Origin: a bacterium 1xD42-87
Lineage (GTDB): Bacteria; Bacillota; Clostridia; Lachnospirales; Lachnospiraceae
Direction of reading: 5' to 3'
Length of the DNA: 64,000 nucleotides
NCBI GenBank assembly: GCA_003611805.1
Contig: RAYM01000023.1
Span: 52,445 to 116,444, forward strand
The notes under the pieces were generated by a model, which was not told the DNA's origin, did no database searches, and saw only the letters and a list, made by a program, of their open reading frames with translations. This document shows, piece after piece, positions 16,969-25,439 of the stretch (positions within the stretch are counted from its first letter, which is position 1; the number at the start of each line of letters is the position of its first letter). A program made the translations under genes and the position numbers.

Positions 16969-17433
16969 ATGAAACAGAAAAACATTTTAAAATTGACAGC
17001 GGCGGCTGCCATTATTGGCGCAGGATATTTAAGGGAGCTTTTCGACATCAGTTATGGCAGGCAGTTGGGGGTAAGCGTACCGCTCGGCATGGATGCGGCG
17101 CTGGAAAAGGATTACAGTCAGTATGCGGAGCTTGCTAAAAAGAAAGTGGCGGAATGTAAGCTGATAGACGGTTCTGTTGACAGGGTTGAGTATAATTGTC
17201 AGGGATATCAGGGAAACGACCCAACGGTTGCGGTGGATGTCGTAGGCGAAAACGGAGAGATTGCTAATATGACCTTCTCCAAGTACGATCAGACGTTTTT
17301 AGGGCTGATTACGGACACTTCAAGGAAAGTATCGGAGTCTGCGCTGGAACATCTGGCAGGAGAGGCAGAGGATTTGGAGACGGAGCGTGTCGGGGATGAT
17401 ACGGTTACGTGGAAAACGAGCATCATAGAATAG
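16969..17433 (+). CDS. Hypothetical exported or anchored protein
   Basis: Protein of 154 residues beginning with a Lys-rich N-terminus and a hydrophobic stretch (LKLTAAAAIIGAGYL), then a soluble domain with SVDRVEYNCQGY and VAVDVVGENGEIANMTFSKY. I do not recognise the family. An ATG at 16951 is in frame, but AGAGGA lies between it and the ATG at 16969, which I therefore take as the start. A strong hairpin follows the stop. Confidence 0.6.
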   Translation: MKQKNILKLTAAAAIIGAGYLRELFDISYGRQLGVSVPLGMDAALEKDYSQYAELAKKKVAECKLIDGSVDRVEYNCQGYQGNDPTVAVDVVGENGEIANMTFSKYDQTFLGLITDTSRKVSESALEHLAGEAEDLETERVGDDTVTWKTSIIE

Positions 17434-17459
17434 TAAAGTGCAATTCGTTAATCGGAATT

Positions 17460-17499
17460 GGGAAAGCGTTTGCCGGGAGAAGGCCGATGAACGCTTTCC
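17460..17499. terminator. Bidirectional terminator-like hairpin
   Basis: GGAAAGCGTT (17461-17470) pairs perfectly with AACGCTTTCC (17490-17499), between two convergent genes, with A/T-rich sequence after it on the plus strand. Confidence 0.6.
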
Positions 17500-17500
17500 A

Positions 17501-17737
17501 TTATTTATCCTGCATCTTATACTCATCCAGTAATCTGTATAGCTCTTCTTTATCCTTCTGTGTCAAACCGGTTTTATACTTTGGACAGAATTTACGAAAT
17601 TTGCACTTTTTTCGGTGGCACACATGGACACATGCACATGTCCTGATGCGCAATAGATAAAACACATGTATCACTAAGCATAATACGATATAAGCATAAA
17701 AAATTTGCTGTGTCAGATAATTGAGTCTCGTCTGCAT
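17501..17737 (-). CDS. Small Cys-rich membrane protein
   Basis: 78-residue protein with one membrane helix (IFYAYIVLCLVIHVFYLL) followed by a basic segment with five cysteines (CACVHVCHRKKCKFRKFC) and an acidic helix (KDKEELYRLLDEYK). AAGGAGAG lies at ideal spacing before the ATG at 17737, which supports a real gene. The Cys pattern could bind a metal. The family is not recognised. The region 17738-17980 to its right shows nothing else. Confidence 0.55.
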   Translation of the reverse strand: MQTRLNYLTQQIFYAYIVLCLVIHVFYLLRIRTCACVHVCHRKKCKFRKFCPKYKTGLTQKDKEELYRLLDEYKMQDK

Positions 17738-17980
17738 TTTTCTCTCCTTCTTTTCCTCTGATATGTATGTCCGCGTGTAATGAATGCCCAAATAAATTTC
17801 GCAATAGTATTAGGATTAGCAAAAATAGATTTATGATACCCGCAAAAAATGAAAGTGGCGTCCTATTCGTTTTGTGTATATTATAATACAAATTTCTCGA
17901 ATTGAATAATCTATGGCCATTAACATAAATCACAGCATATAATATGCTAATGTCAAGTAAATTGCTGAGCTTTAACACAA

Positions 17981-18250
17981 ATGGGAAATAAATACGTGAA
18001 AATATACGATTATGGTGGGAAAAAGAATATATGCGGGGATCGCATAAGAGAAGCACGTGTTGTCCAGAGAATGTCTCAGAGTGAACTGGCAGCTAAAATG
18101 CAGATTGCGGGGATTGCGATTGAACGTGACAGCATAAGCCGCATTGAAAATGGGACGCGTTTTGTTGCTGACTATGAATTGAAAATATTTGCAGAAGTTT
18201 TGAACGTTGATATTGTTTGGCTGCTTGCGGGCATAGAAGAAACGTCGTAG
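17981..18250 (+). CDS. XRE-family HTH regulator
   Basis: 89-residue protein with one Cro/C1-type helix-turn-helix (IREARVVQRMSQSELAAKMQ, then IERDSISRIENGTRFVADYEL) and a short tail ending LNVDIVWLLAG. The ribosome site is weak, so the start is uncertain; the domain itself begins near residue 20. No partner gene is evident. Confidence 0.75.
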   Translation: MGNKYVKIYDYGGKKNICGDRIREARVVQRMSQSELAAKMQIAGIAIERDSISRIENGTRFVADYELKIFAEVLNVDIVWLLAGIEETS

Positions 18251-18477
18251 ATCGAAGGGGTCTGCGGCGCTTCTTCATTTTTCCAGTCCATATCTACACA
18301 GGTTTCGGGCTCTATTTTTTCGATTACCGCAAAAGCGGATATAGGCCATGAAAAATATGCGGTATTCAGCTCGCGGTATATATTCCTTCGATTTTCTGAG
18401 GGAAGCAAAATCATAACGCAATCACCTGCGAAAACCGCTTTTCCTGCCGTTCCTTTTTCGGAAAGGAACACAGCCAT
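18172..18477 (-). CDS. Doubtful frame, possible remnant
   Basis: A 101-codon frame overlapping the end of the XRE gene. The stretch FAGDCVMILLPSENRRNIY and FSWPISAFAVIEKIEPETC reads like protein, but there is no ribosome site and I recognise no family. It is the only candidate in the 400 bases between the XRE gene and the BlaI-type gene. Confidence 0.2.
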   Translation of the reverse strand: MAVFLSEKGTAGKAVFAGDCVMILLPSENRRNIYRELNTAYFSWPISAFAVIEKIEPETCVDMDWKNEEAPQTPSIYDVSSMPASSQTISTFKTSANIFNS

Positions 18478-18585
18478 CCGCCGACCATATCTTCCGTTTC
18501 CACGCGCCCATTTCTCAAATATAAGTTGAGTACAAGGGGGCGTATTTGGGAAAATCCAACGAAAAGTTAGGTGAAGAAAAATATC

Positions 18586-18636
18586 TTGACATTAGTATAA
18601 CAATATGTTATATTAAAAGCATAACAACATGTTATA
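18586..18636 (+). promoter_or_regulatory. blaI-type promoter with two operators
   Basis: TTGACA (18586-18591), 17 bases, TATATT (18609-18614). Two identical dyads ATAACA-N3-TGTTAT lie at 18597-18611, overlapping the -10, and at 18621-18635, 24 bases apart centre to centre. This is a classic BlaI/MecI arrangement and implies autorepression. Confidence 0.85.
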
Positions 18637-18655
18637 CATAGAGGAGAAGAAACAG

Positions 18656-19036
18656 ATGCTGCAGAAATTATCCGACGCGGAACTGGAAATCATGAAAATT
18701 ATTTGGGAAAACCCAGAGAAGACGACCCTGTTTTCCTGTCTCATGGAGCAACTGGCTGCGCAGGGGAAGCCCTGCCAGAAAAATACATTAATTGTGCTGT
18801 TATCCCGCCTTGTAGGCAAAGGGTATCTGGGTGCGACGAAAGTCGGGCGGCGCAACGAATATGTGCCCCTGATTTCGGAGACAGCGTACCAGACGGCGCA
18901 GACCCAGCATTTTATAGATAAGGTCTACGAGGGGAGTGTCAAGGGACTGGTCACTAATCTGATTACAGGAGATATGCTTACGGGGGAAGAGTATGAGGAG
19001 TTGAGGGCGCTTCTGGAAGGAGGGCGAAAAGATTGA
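18656..19036 (+). CDS. BlaI/MecI/CopY-family repressor
   Basis: 126-residue winged-helix repressor: LSDAELEIMKIIWENPEKTT and the recognition region KNTLIVLLSRLVGKGYL, with a C-terminal dimerisation helix. Repressors of this family are inactivated by proteolysis set off by the cognate membrane peptidase, here the overlapping next gene. The frame is open from 18629, but GAGGAG precedes the ATG at 18656. Two operator dyads in its promoter indicate self-control. Confidence 0.9.
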   Translation: MLQKLSDAELEIMKIIWENPEKTTLFSCLMEQLAAQGKPCQKNTLIVLLSRLVGKGYLGATKVGRRNEYVPLISETAYQTAQTQHFIDKVYEGSVKGLVTNLITGDMLTGEEYEELRALLEGGRKD

Positions 19037-21303
19037 GTTATCACGCTGATGTGCAGATTTTTAAGACAGTTTTGTCCATGTCCTCGTCGGGGGCGGTTCT
19101 GATTGGGGTTCTGCTTTCAGTCGTCAGGCTCCTGAAAGGAAGACTCGGCAGGCAGTGGCAGTATTATATCTGGCTGATTGTTGTGCTTCGGCTCCTGCTT
19201 CCGTTTGGCCCGGAGGCAAGTCTGCTGGGACGCGCATATCAGATTGCGGACCGCATGATGACGCAAGCGATAGAGGGCACGCAGGAGACGGGGCTGAGCG
19301 GGCAGGACAGCGTAAGGGATACTGCGCAGAGTGTCGGGCAGAACGCGGGGACGGGCACAGATCGGGGTGATGGGCAGTATACACAGCAAAGCGGTGGGCA
19401 GGGCGCTGCGCGGGAGGAGTTGGACATTGCCGGGGAAAAGGCGGAAGAGTCTGCCACGGAGACTGTGGCGGCTGTCGGCTTACCGCAGGCAGCGGCAGAG
19501 GCGGATCACGGAGATATGCGTTTGAAAAGAGGGCATATTTTGCCGGAGGCAGCAGCCTTTGCCGGAAAATATTTATGGGTAATCTGGCTGGCTGTGGCGT
19601 TCGGAATGCTGATCAGAAAAATCAGTATGTATCAGGGCTATATGAAATATGTGAAAGCCGGGGCGGCGGAGGTCTGTGACATCGCGCTTCTGGATCGGCT
19701 TGCGGCGACGGCAGATCAGCTTGGGGTGAGCAGAACCGTGGAGTTATGTGTGAATCCGCTTGTCGCTTCACCGATGCTGGTCGGCTATTTTCATCCCTGT
19801 GTCGTCCTGCCCCGCGCGGATGTTCCGGAGAAGGAATTTTGCTGGATTGCGATGCATGAGCTGACGCATTATAAGCGACGGGATATTTTGTATAAATGGC
19901 TGGTGCAGGTTACGGTATGCCTGCATTGGTTTAATCCCCTTGTCCATTGGATGAGCCGGGAAATTGACCGTGCCTGTGAGTTTGCCTGCGACGAGGCGGT
20001 GGTGGGAAAAATGGGATATGACCATGCGGCGGATTACGGGGAGACGCTGCTGAACGCCATGGCAGCGGGAGGCATATACAGGGAGCCGTTTGCCACTGTT
20101 ACGATGAGCGCCAACAAGGAATTGTTGAGAGAAAGGCTGGGTGCGATTATGAATTGTAAGAAAAGGAAGAAAGCGATGGGTATAATAGCGGCGGGGCTGA
20201 CGGTGTGTGTCGCTTTGGGAGCGTTTTTTATCGGTGTGTATCCGGCTTTGGCGCGGGAGCCCGACCAAGCCCGAATGCCTGTAACTGACAGGGCGGAGGG
20301 AACTTTTCTGCCGGAAAAAGCGGAAGTCAGTAAGGAAACGGCATGGGCGGATGCCGAAAGGTACTATGAGGCGAACAGTCTGCCCCAGTTCTATATCGCA
20401 TTCGGCGAACTGGACGAGCAGGAGCAGGAGATGTGGCTTGACAGGATTTATGCAGACGGGAATCATCCGTTTTTTTCTGTCAGTGTAAAGCGTCTTGATG
20501 TGGAAAGTCCGCTGGTACAGACTTTTGCACGGAGATTCTATGAGGATGACGATGTTGCTTTTTTCTCCATTCTGGCGGATGAGACTATGATGAGTGAAGA
20601 GACGCTGGAGGGATGGCTTGATCAGGCGCTTTCAGATCAGAAGTGGAACTTCCAGTCGATGCTTTATGATAAACTGAACCGAGGAGAGGAGAAGGATGAA
20701 CTGGAAAAAGCACTGGCGGAGGAGCAGAGGGAGGCATATCGGTCAGTAGGCGTTACATGGAACGGAAAAAATTGCTATTATGAAGGACAGCTTGTCAACA
20801 TCTTTCTGGATATCCATATGCCGAACCAGTCTTTTTATACGCTTGATATGAATCCGGCAGGTACGGTCAATATCAGAATCATTCGCTCGGCGGACGGGCG
20901 GGTCACGGGTGTGGCGTATATGACGGAGGCGGAAGTGAAGGAGCTTTTCGGGGATATGTATGGAGACGGAGAAGAGGACAGCGAGGCGGCGACAGATGAT
21001 AGAGAGGGGAAAACAGGAACCAGAGTGACAGAGACGGACGAGACGGAAACGGACGCATCTGATGCAGAATTTCCCAGAAAGATGACTGTGGCCATGCCTG
21101 TGTGCAGGATCAGGGAGGGCGTCGGGGCGGATTCTCTGGTGGTCGGTCTTCTGGGAGAGGGTGAGACTGTCACGGTTCTCGGAAAGAAGGAAGACGCCGA
21201 CGGCCGGATGTGGTATCTTCTGGATCAGGAGTCGCTGCCGGAGAAGCCGGAGCTTTCTGTGGAGGAGTGTTATATCCGGGGGGATTTATTGAAAAAGAAG
21301 TGA
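19033..21303 (+). CDS. BlaR1/MecR1-type M56 sensor peptidase with SH3 tail
   Basis: 756-residue membrane sensor. N-terminal membrane segments flank a long hydrophilic insert (about 80-165). The M56 metalloprotease domain has the zinc site HELTH (His275-His279) and CEFACDEAVV. After the last membrane segment (about 385-405) comes an extracellular part that is not a penicillin-binding sensor: no S-x-x-K is apparent, and it ends in an acidic Thr/Asp linker and a bacterial SH3-like domain (VCRIREGVGADSLVVGLL). The start is a TTG overlapping the BlaI stop, with AAGGAGGG upstream. It probably senses a cell-wall signal rather than a beta-lactam by acylation. Confidence 0.85.
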   Translation: MSYHADVQIFKTVLSMSSSGAVLIGVLLSVVRLLKGRLGRQWQYYIWLIVVLRLLLPFGPEASLLGRAYQIADRMMTQAIEGTQETGLSGQDSVRDTAQSVGQNAGTGTDRGDGQYTQQSGGQGAAREELDIAGEKAEESATETVAAVGLPQAAAEADHGDMRLKRGHILPEAAAFAGKYLWVIWLAVAFGMLIRKISMYQGYMKYVKAGAAEVCDIALLDRLAATADQLGVSRTVELCVNPLVASPMLVGYFHPCVVLPRADVPEKEFCWIAMHELTHYKRRDILYKWLVQVTVCLHWFNPLVHWMSREIDRACEFACDEAVVGKMGYDHAADYGETLLNAMAAGGIYREPFATVTMSANKELLRERLGAIMNCKKRKKAMGIIAAGLTVCVALGAFFIGVYPALAREPDQARMPVTDRAEGTFLPEKAEVSKETAWADAERYYEANSLPQFYIAFGELDEQEQEMWLDRIYADGNHPFFSVSVKRLDVESPLVQTFARRFYEDDDVAFFSILADETMMSEETLEGWLDQALSDQKWNFQSMLYDKLNRGEEKDELEKALAEEQREAYRSVGVTWNGKNCYYEGQLVNIFLDIHMPNQSFYTLDMNPAGTVNIRIIRSADGRVTGVAYMTEAEVKELFGDMYGDGEEDSEAATDDREGKTGTRVTETDETETDASDAEFPRKMTVAMPVCRIREGVGADSLVVGLLGEGETVTVLGKKEDADGRMWYLLDQESLPEKPELSVEECYIRGDLLKKK

Positions 21304-21305
21304 TT

Positions 21306-21331
21306 AACAGGTCGCCATTTGGCGGCCTGTT
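21306..21331 (+). terminator. Hairpin after blaR-type gene
   Basis: AACAGGTCGCC (21306-21316) and GGCGGCCTGTT (21321-21331) form an 11-bp stem with one G-U pair and a 4-base loop, 3 bases after the stop. No T run follows, so termination strength is uncertain. Confidence 0.5.
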
Positions 21332-21435
21332 CTGGCAACGCTGCATTTATATTGTCATATTCCAGTGAAAGATGTAAAATAATGCCAGAAGTATAGCATA
21401 TTATTTTATGTCAGGATATGTAAAAGGGGAAGCCA

Positions 21436-24400
21436 ATGAATGCAGTTTTTCGGGATATATTTCGTGCCATACATGAGGGGAAATGGATCAGTATTGAGTA
21501 CCGCAACAGGGAAGACCAGACCACGAAATACTGGATCGGTATACGCAATTTAGACGTTAGAAACCGCACGCTGGCAGTAGAAGGGCTGCATCTTGTACGG
21601 CATACGGTGGAGGCTTTTGATAAGATCAAGATAGATTCTATCCAAAATTCCAGAATTATAGAAGGTTCTTTTTATCCGATCAATGAAACGTTAGTGAAAG
21701 ATATTTATTTAAATCCCCATAAATATAATACCATATTTGACAATACCGCAAACTTGAAAATTCTCGGTTATCTCGAGATGTGCAACCGTCTGGATACCGT
21801 GCCCTATAAGTCTGATTTCAGTCTTGTGCGGTATCTTGACCATGACCATATCAGGGGAGAGCTGTATCAGCTGAGTGCGGAACAGTTTCGGGAGATCGTG
21901 AAGAATTTCCAGTATCAGACAGAAAAAAGGGAACATGCGGACGGCAGACTGCAAATCAGGCAGCTGGCAATGAACGTTTTAAGTATTCACATGACGCAGG
22001 GGCTTTATGTTCTGGCTTACCGTAAGCTGAATCTGGATGTGAAACAGCGGGCGCTGAAGCCGGATAATGAGATAACAATCTGCACGGAATTTACCATAGA
22101 CGGGACGAAACAGAGTATCCGCAGGTTTCTGGACGGGGATGAATATGAACTGCTTGCCGATTTTGAGGCAAATCAGGAGAGAATCAAGGACTGCATTGCG
22201 AAACGAATGAAACAGGGCGGCAGCAATGTGGACGATATGCCCTATATTATAGGATTAGAAGCTGATATCGCATTGGATCTGCACAAGGAATATCAGGCGA
22301 TTATGAGGATGTACCAGCAAGGGGAAGTTCCTGTGCCCATCAGGGCGTTTTTCGGAGATTTGCTGGAACGTCCGAGAAGGACGGCGGCTTATCCGATTAC
22401 CCTGATTAATCAGCGGATCAATATGGATCAGCTTCTTGCCATTCATAATGCCATGAAATACCCGGTGGCGTATATTCAGGGACCGCCGGGAACAGGAAAG
22501 ACAAATACGATCATCAATACCATTGTGACGGCGTTTTTCAATGAGCGCACGGTCCTGTTTGCGTCCTATAATAATCATCCGATCAACGGTGTGTACGAAA
22601 AGCTGTCTGCGATCAAATATCACGGCAGAAACATTCCCTTTCCCATCTTGCGTCTGGGCAATAATGAGAAGGTCAAAGAAGCGCTTATCACCATGAAGCG
22701 GCTCTATGAGGAAGTAAAGAATATAAAGGTCTTTGAAAGGACGCTTGACCGCAATAAGGACGACCGTAAAAAACGTGCGAAGCGGTTGTCGGAGATGTTG
22801 AAACGCTACGAGGATTTGCTGGATTTAAAGGAGCGGAAGGAAACCATTGACAGGGTACTTGAATACGGGGAAAAAAGAGGCGTCTCCTTTGAGATGATGT
22901 CCTTTGAGGAAGATTTGAGGGTCAGGCAGCAGGGGCAGATCAACCGTAAGATTGAAGCGGCGGGAGAGGTGTCTGAGGATGCGGCAGTCTCGCTTTTGGA
23001 CAGGGATATCGAGACTTTGAAGGAGTATCTGTATTATACTTCTGCCGGATATATAAAGAAGATCGGTGCGCCCAGAAACGCGGAGCTTAAGGAAATTCTG
23101 GAGATGGGGGAAGGGGAAAAGCAGCTTGAGGCTTTTAGAAAATATCTCGGGCAGAAAGAGAATATTGCAAAGCTTCAGAAGATTTTTCCGATTATAGTCA
23201 CAACATGTATTTCCGCGCACCGGCTCGGGGAGCCGACGCCAATGTTTGATATGGTGATTATGGATGAAGCAAGTCAGTGTAATATTGCGGTTTCCCTTGT
23301 GCCGATTGTGCGGGGAGAGAGCCTGATGCTGGTAGGCGATCCGCAGCAGCTCAATCCGGTTATATTGCTGGATGAGATCACGAATGAAAAATTAAAGAAA
23401 CGGTATAAGGTCACAGATGAGTATGATTACCGCAAAAACTCCATTTATAAAACGTTTCTTGCCTGTGATGCGGTCAGTGACGAAACGCTTCTGCACAATC
23501 ATTACCGCTGCCACAGGAGCATTATCGGGTTTAACAATCGCAAATATTATAGTTCGCGTCTGAATATTCTGTCAGAAAGCAAAGAGCAGCAGCCGCTTCT
23601 CTATATGGATATGCAGGAGGCTTTTTCGGATTTCAAAAATACGGCGCCTGCGGAGGCTTATGAAATTGCAAAATATGCGGCGTTAAACCGGGATAAAGAT
23701 ATCGGCATCATTACGCCTTTTGTGAACCAGAAGAGGATGATTGAAGAGGAACTGGAACGAGCCAAAGTAACGAATGTAAGCTGCGGAACGGTCCACGCGT
23801 TTCAGGGAGACGAAAAGGATGTGATTTTGTTCTCTACGGCTATCACGGATCAGACGCAGGCAGGCACATATGAGTGGCTTAAGAATAACAAGGAACTGAT
23901 CAATGTGGCGACTTCCAGGGCGAAGGACAAGCTGATTGTATTTTCCAGTAAAAAGAATCTGGAACGTCTCCACCAGAAGGAGGGCGACGATGATTTATAC
24001 GAACTGGCGCAGTATGTGTGGTCCAACGGAACATCCAGGGTGACGCCGAAACAGGCGGCATCCAGAGCCTTGGGAGTAAAGCCTTTCAGCAGCGCGACGG
24101 AGGAAGCCTTCCTGCAGAATCTGACCCATGCGCTGGAAAATATCTGGCTGACGCAGAGCCGTTATACGATACACAAAGAGGTTGCAATCGCGCATGTTTT
24201 TCAGGGTAATGAGAGCTACAATGATTTGTTCTATAACGGACGCTTTGACTTTGTGGTTTATGAGAAACAGGGTAAGCGAGAAATGCCGATTCTTGCTATC
24301 GAGCTAGATGGCAAAGAACATTTTGAAAGCGACGTTGTGATGAACAGGGATAAAAAGAAAAACGCAATCTGTGAAGAACACAACTTACAATTGATTCGTG

Positions 24401-24474
24401 TGGAAAATTCATATGCCAGAAGGTATAATCATATCAAAGAAATTTTAATGAATTATTTCTCGGTCATGCACTGA
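21436..24474 (+). CDS. Superfamily 1 (UPF1-like) helicase with C-terminal nuclease-like domain
   Basis: 1012-residue protein. After a 330-residue N-terminal region of no known family come SF1 helicase motifs: Walker A GPPGTGKT (Gly349 on), Walker B as MDEASQ (Asp610), GDPQQLNPV, HYRCHRSIIGFNN, HAFQGDEKDVILFSTA and VATSRAKDKLIVF. A helical insert lies at about 430-560. The C-terminus (about 890-1012) has a DUF2726/PD-(D/E)XK-like core, GRFDFVVYE followed by ILAIELDGKEHF. Such helicase-nucleases act in DNA/RNA repair or anti-phage defence. It has its own AAGGGG ribosome site and one gene follows closely. Confidence 0.85.
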   Translation: MNAVFRDIFRAIHEGKWISIEYRNREDQTTKYWIGIRNLDVRNRTLAVEGLHLVRHTVEAFDKIKIDSIQNSRIIEGSFYPINETLVKDIYLNPHKYNTIFDNTANLKILGYLEMCNRLDTVPYKSDFSLVRYLDHDHIRGELYQLSAEQFREIVKNFQYQTEKREHADGRLQIRQLAMNVLSIHMTQGLYVLAYRKLNLDVKQRALKPDNEITICTEFTIDGTKQSIRRFLDGDEYELLADFEANQERIKDCIAKRMKQGGSNVDDMPYIIGLEADIALDLHKEYQAIMRMYQQGEVPVPIRAFFGDLLERPRRTAAYPITLINQRINMDQLLAIHNAMKYPVAYIQGPPGTGKTNTIINTIVTAFFNERTVLFASYNNHPINGVYEKLSAIKYHGRNIPFPILRLGNNEKVKEALITMKRLYEEVKNIKVFERTLDRNKDDRKKRAKRLSEMLKRYEDLLDLKERKETIDRVLEYGEKRGVSFEMMSFEEDLRVRQQGQINRKIEAAGEVSEDAAVSLLDRDIETLKEYLYYTSAGYIKKIGAPRNAELKEILEMGEGEKQLEAFRKYLGQKENIAKLQKIFPIIVTTCISAHRLGEPTPMFDMVIMDEASQCNIAVSLVPIVRGESLMLVGDPQQLNPVILLDEITNEKLKKRYKVTDEYDYRKNSIYKTFLACDAVSDETLLHNHYRCHRSIIGFNNRKYYSSRLNILSESKEQQPLLYMDMQEAFSDFKNTAPAEAYEIAKYAALNRDKDIGIITPFVNQKRMIEEELERAKVTNVSCGTVHAFQGDEKDVILFSTAITDQTQAGTYEWLKNNKELINVATSRAKDKLIVFSSKKNLERLHQKEGDDDLYELAQYVWSNGTSRVTPKQAASRALGVKPFSSATEEAFLQNLTHALENIWLTQSRYTIHKEVAIAHVFQGNESYNDLFYNGRFDFVVYEKQGKREMPILAIELDGKEHFESDVVMNRDKKKNAICEEHNLQLIRVENSYARRYNHIKEILMNYFSVMH

Positions 24475-24495
24475 TTGAATGATATGGAGGAGCGA

Positions 24496-24999
24496 ATGAA
24501 TACCTATATTTTTTTATACCCTGAGACTTCATTTTTTGAAGTGACGCTTGTCGCATATTTTATGAAAACGAAGGGAAACGTTTATATTGTTGCGGAGGAG
24601 GAACATCAGACGATCTGTACGAATGAGGGTGTCAGGATTCAGAAGGATATCAGCCTTGCACAGATGAACCCAGAGAACGTGGATGCGTTTATTATTTGCG
24701 GCGGTGAAATTAACAACATTAGAAATAAGCCCCTTCTGCTTGAAACCATAAATCGGTGTATCGGGGAGAAAAAGATTGTCGGCGGCATCTGTGCGGGAAG
24801 AACGCTCATTGCGGATGCTGCCGGGGGTCTGGAATTTTCGGAGACGACCTGTGTCCTGGAAAATATTGTCCTAAGCCCTGGAAATGAGTACGTCGACTTT
24901 GCCTTGGAGGTGGGAAAGGCGGCACATATTTTTGCAGACGAAGCAGATTATCAGGAAACCGTAGATTACTTTAAATATTTTAAATACATCGGCAATTAA
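24496..24999 (+). CDS. DJ-1/PfpI-family protein
   Basis: 168-residue class I glutamine-amidotransferase-like fold. The nucleophile elbow is GGICAGRTLIADA (Cys in GICAG); the acid residue before it is in IFLYPETSFFEVT. Members include chaperone/deglycase-type and regulatory proteins; the reaction is not evident. GGAGGAG precedes the ATG at 24496, which is preferred to the ATG at 24475. It follows the helicase-nuclease by about 20 bases and may be cotranscribed. Confidence 0.8.
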   Translation: MNTYIFLYPETSFFEVTLVAYFMKTKGNVYIVAEEEHQTICTNEGVRIQKDISLAQMNPENVDAFIICGGEINNIRNKPLLLETINRCIGEKKIVGGICAGRTLIADAAGGLEFSETTCVLENIVLSPGNEYVDFALEVGKAAHIFADEADYQETVDYFKYFKYIGN

Positions 25000-25042
25000 G
25001 AAAAGTATCCGTCTTTGTTTTGCGGAAAAATGGTTCGGCGCT

Positions 25043-25384
25043 TTAATGCCCGGGTTCCACTTCCACCTGCAAAATATCCGCAAACAGGATCTTTGTGTTC
25101 ACGATCTGCAGTAACCGGCTGGTCTCGTCGATGCGTGCCACCAGACCGGTTATTTTGATGTATTCCCCATTTTGGAAATAGACGACAGTCGCCATGTTCC
25201 CTTTGGAGAGCAGATGCATCTGCCTGTCCAGTTCCTCCTCCATTTCGGGGGACAGTTCGATTTTCGGGACAAGAATTTTCTCTTTCGCCGCGAGGGCGTC
25301 CGGCAGCCCGCGCAGCGCCGCGAAGGGCATGAACTGTTTGGCTCTCTCCTCTATGGGCATTCTGTTTTTCGGTTTACCTGCCAT
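25043..25384 (-). CDS. YolD-like protein
   Basis: 113-residue protein of the YolD type: KNRMPIEERAKQFMPFAALRG at the N-terminus and a small beta domain (VVYFQNGEYIKITGLVARID). YolD-like genes accompany Y-family polymerases of the UvrX/YqjW group, as here, where it lies 55 bases downstream of the polymerase gene. Its biochemical role is not known. Confidence 0.8.
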   Translation of the reverse strand: MAGKPKNRMPIEERAKQFMPFAALRGLPDALAAKEKILVPKIELSPEMEEELDRQMHLLSKGNMATVVYFQNGEYIKITGLVARIDETSRLLQIVNTKILFADILQVEVEPGH

Positions 25385-25439
25385 TTCTCTTTCCTTTCCG
25401 AAGTGTTTCCGACATGCTGAAAGTTGCCAGCCGGAGAGC

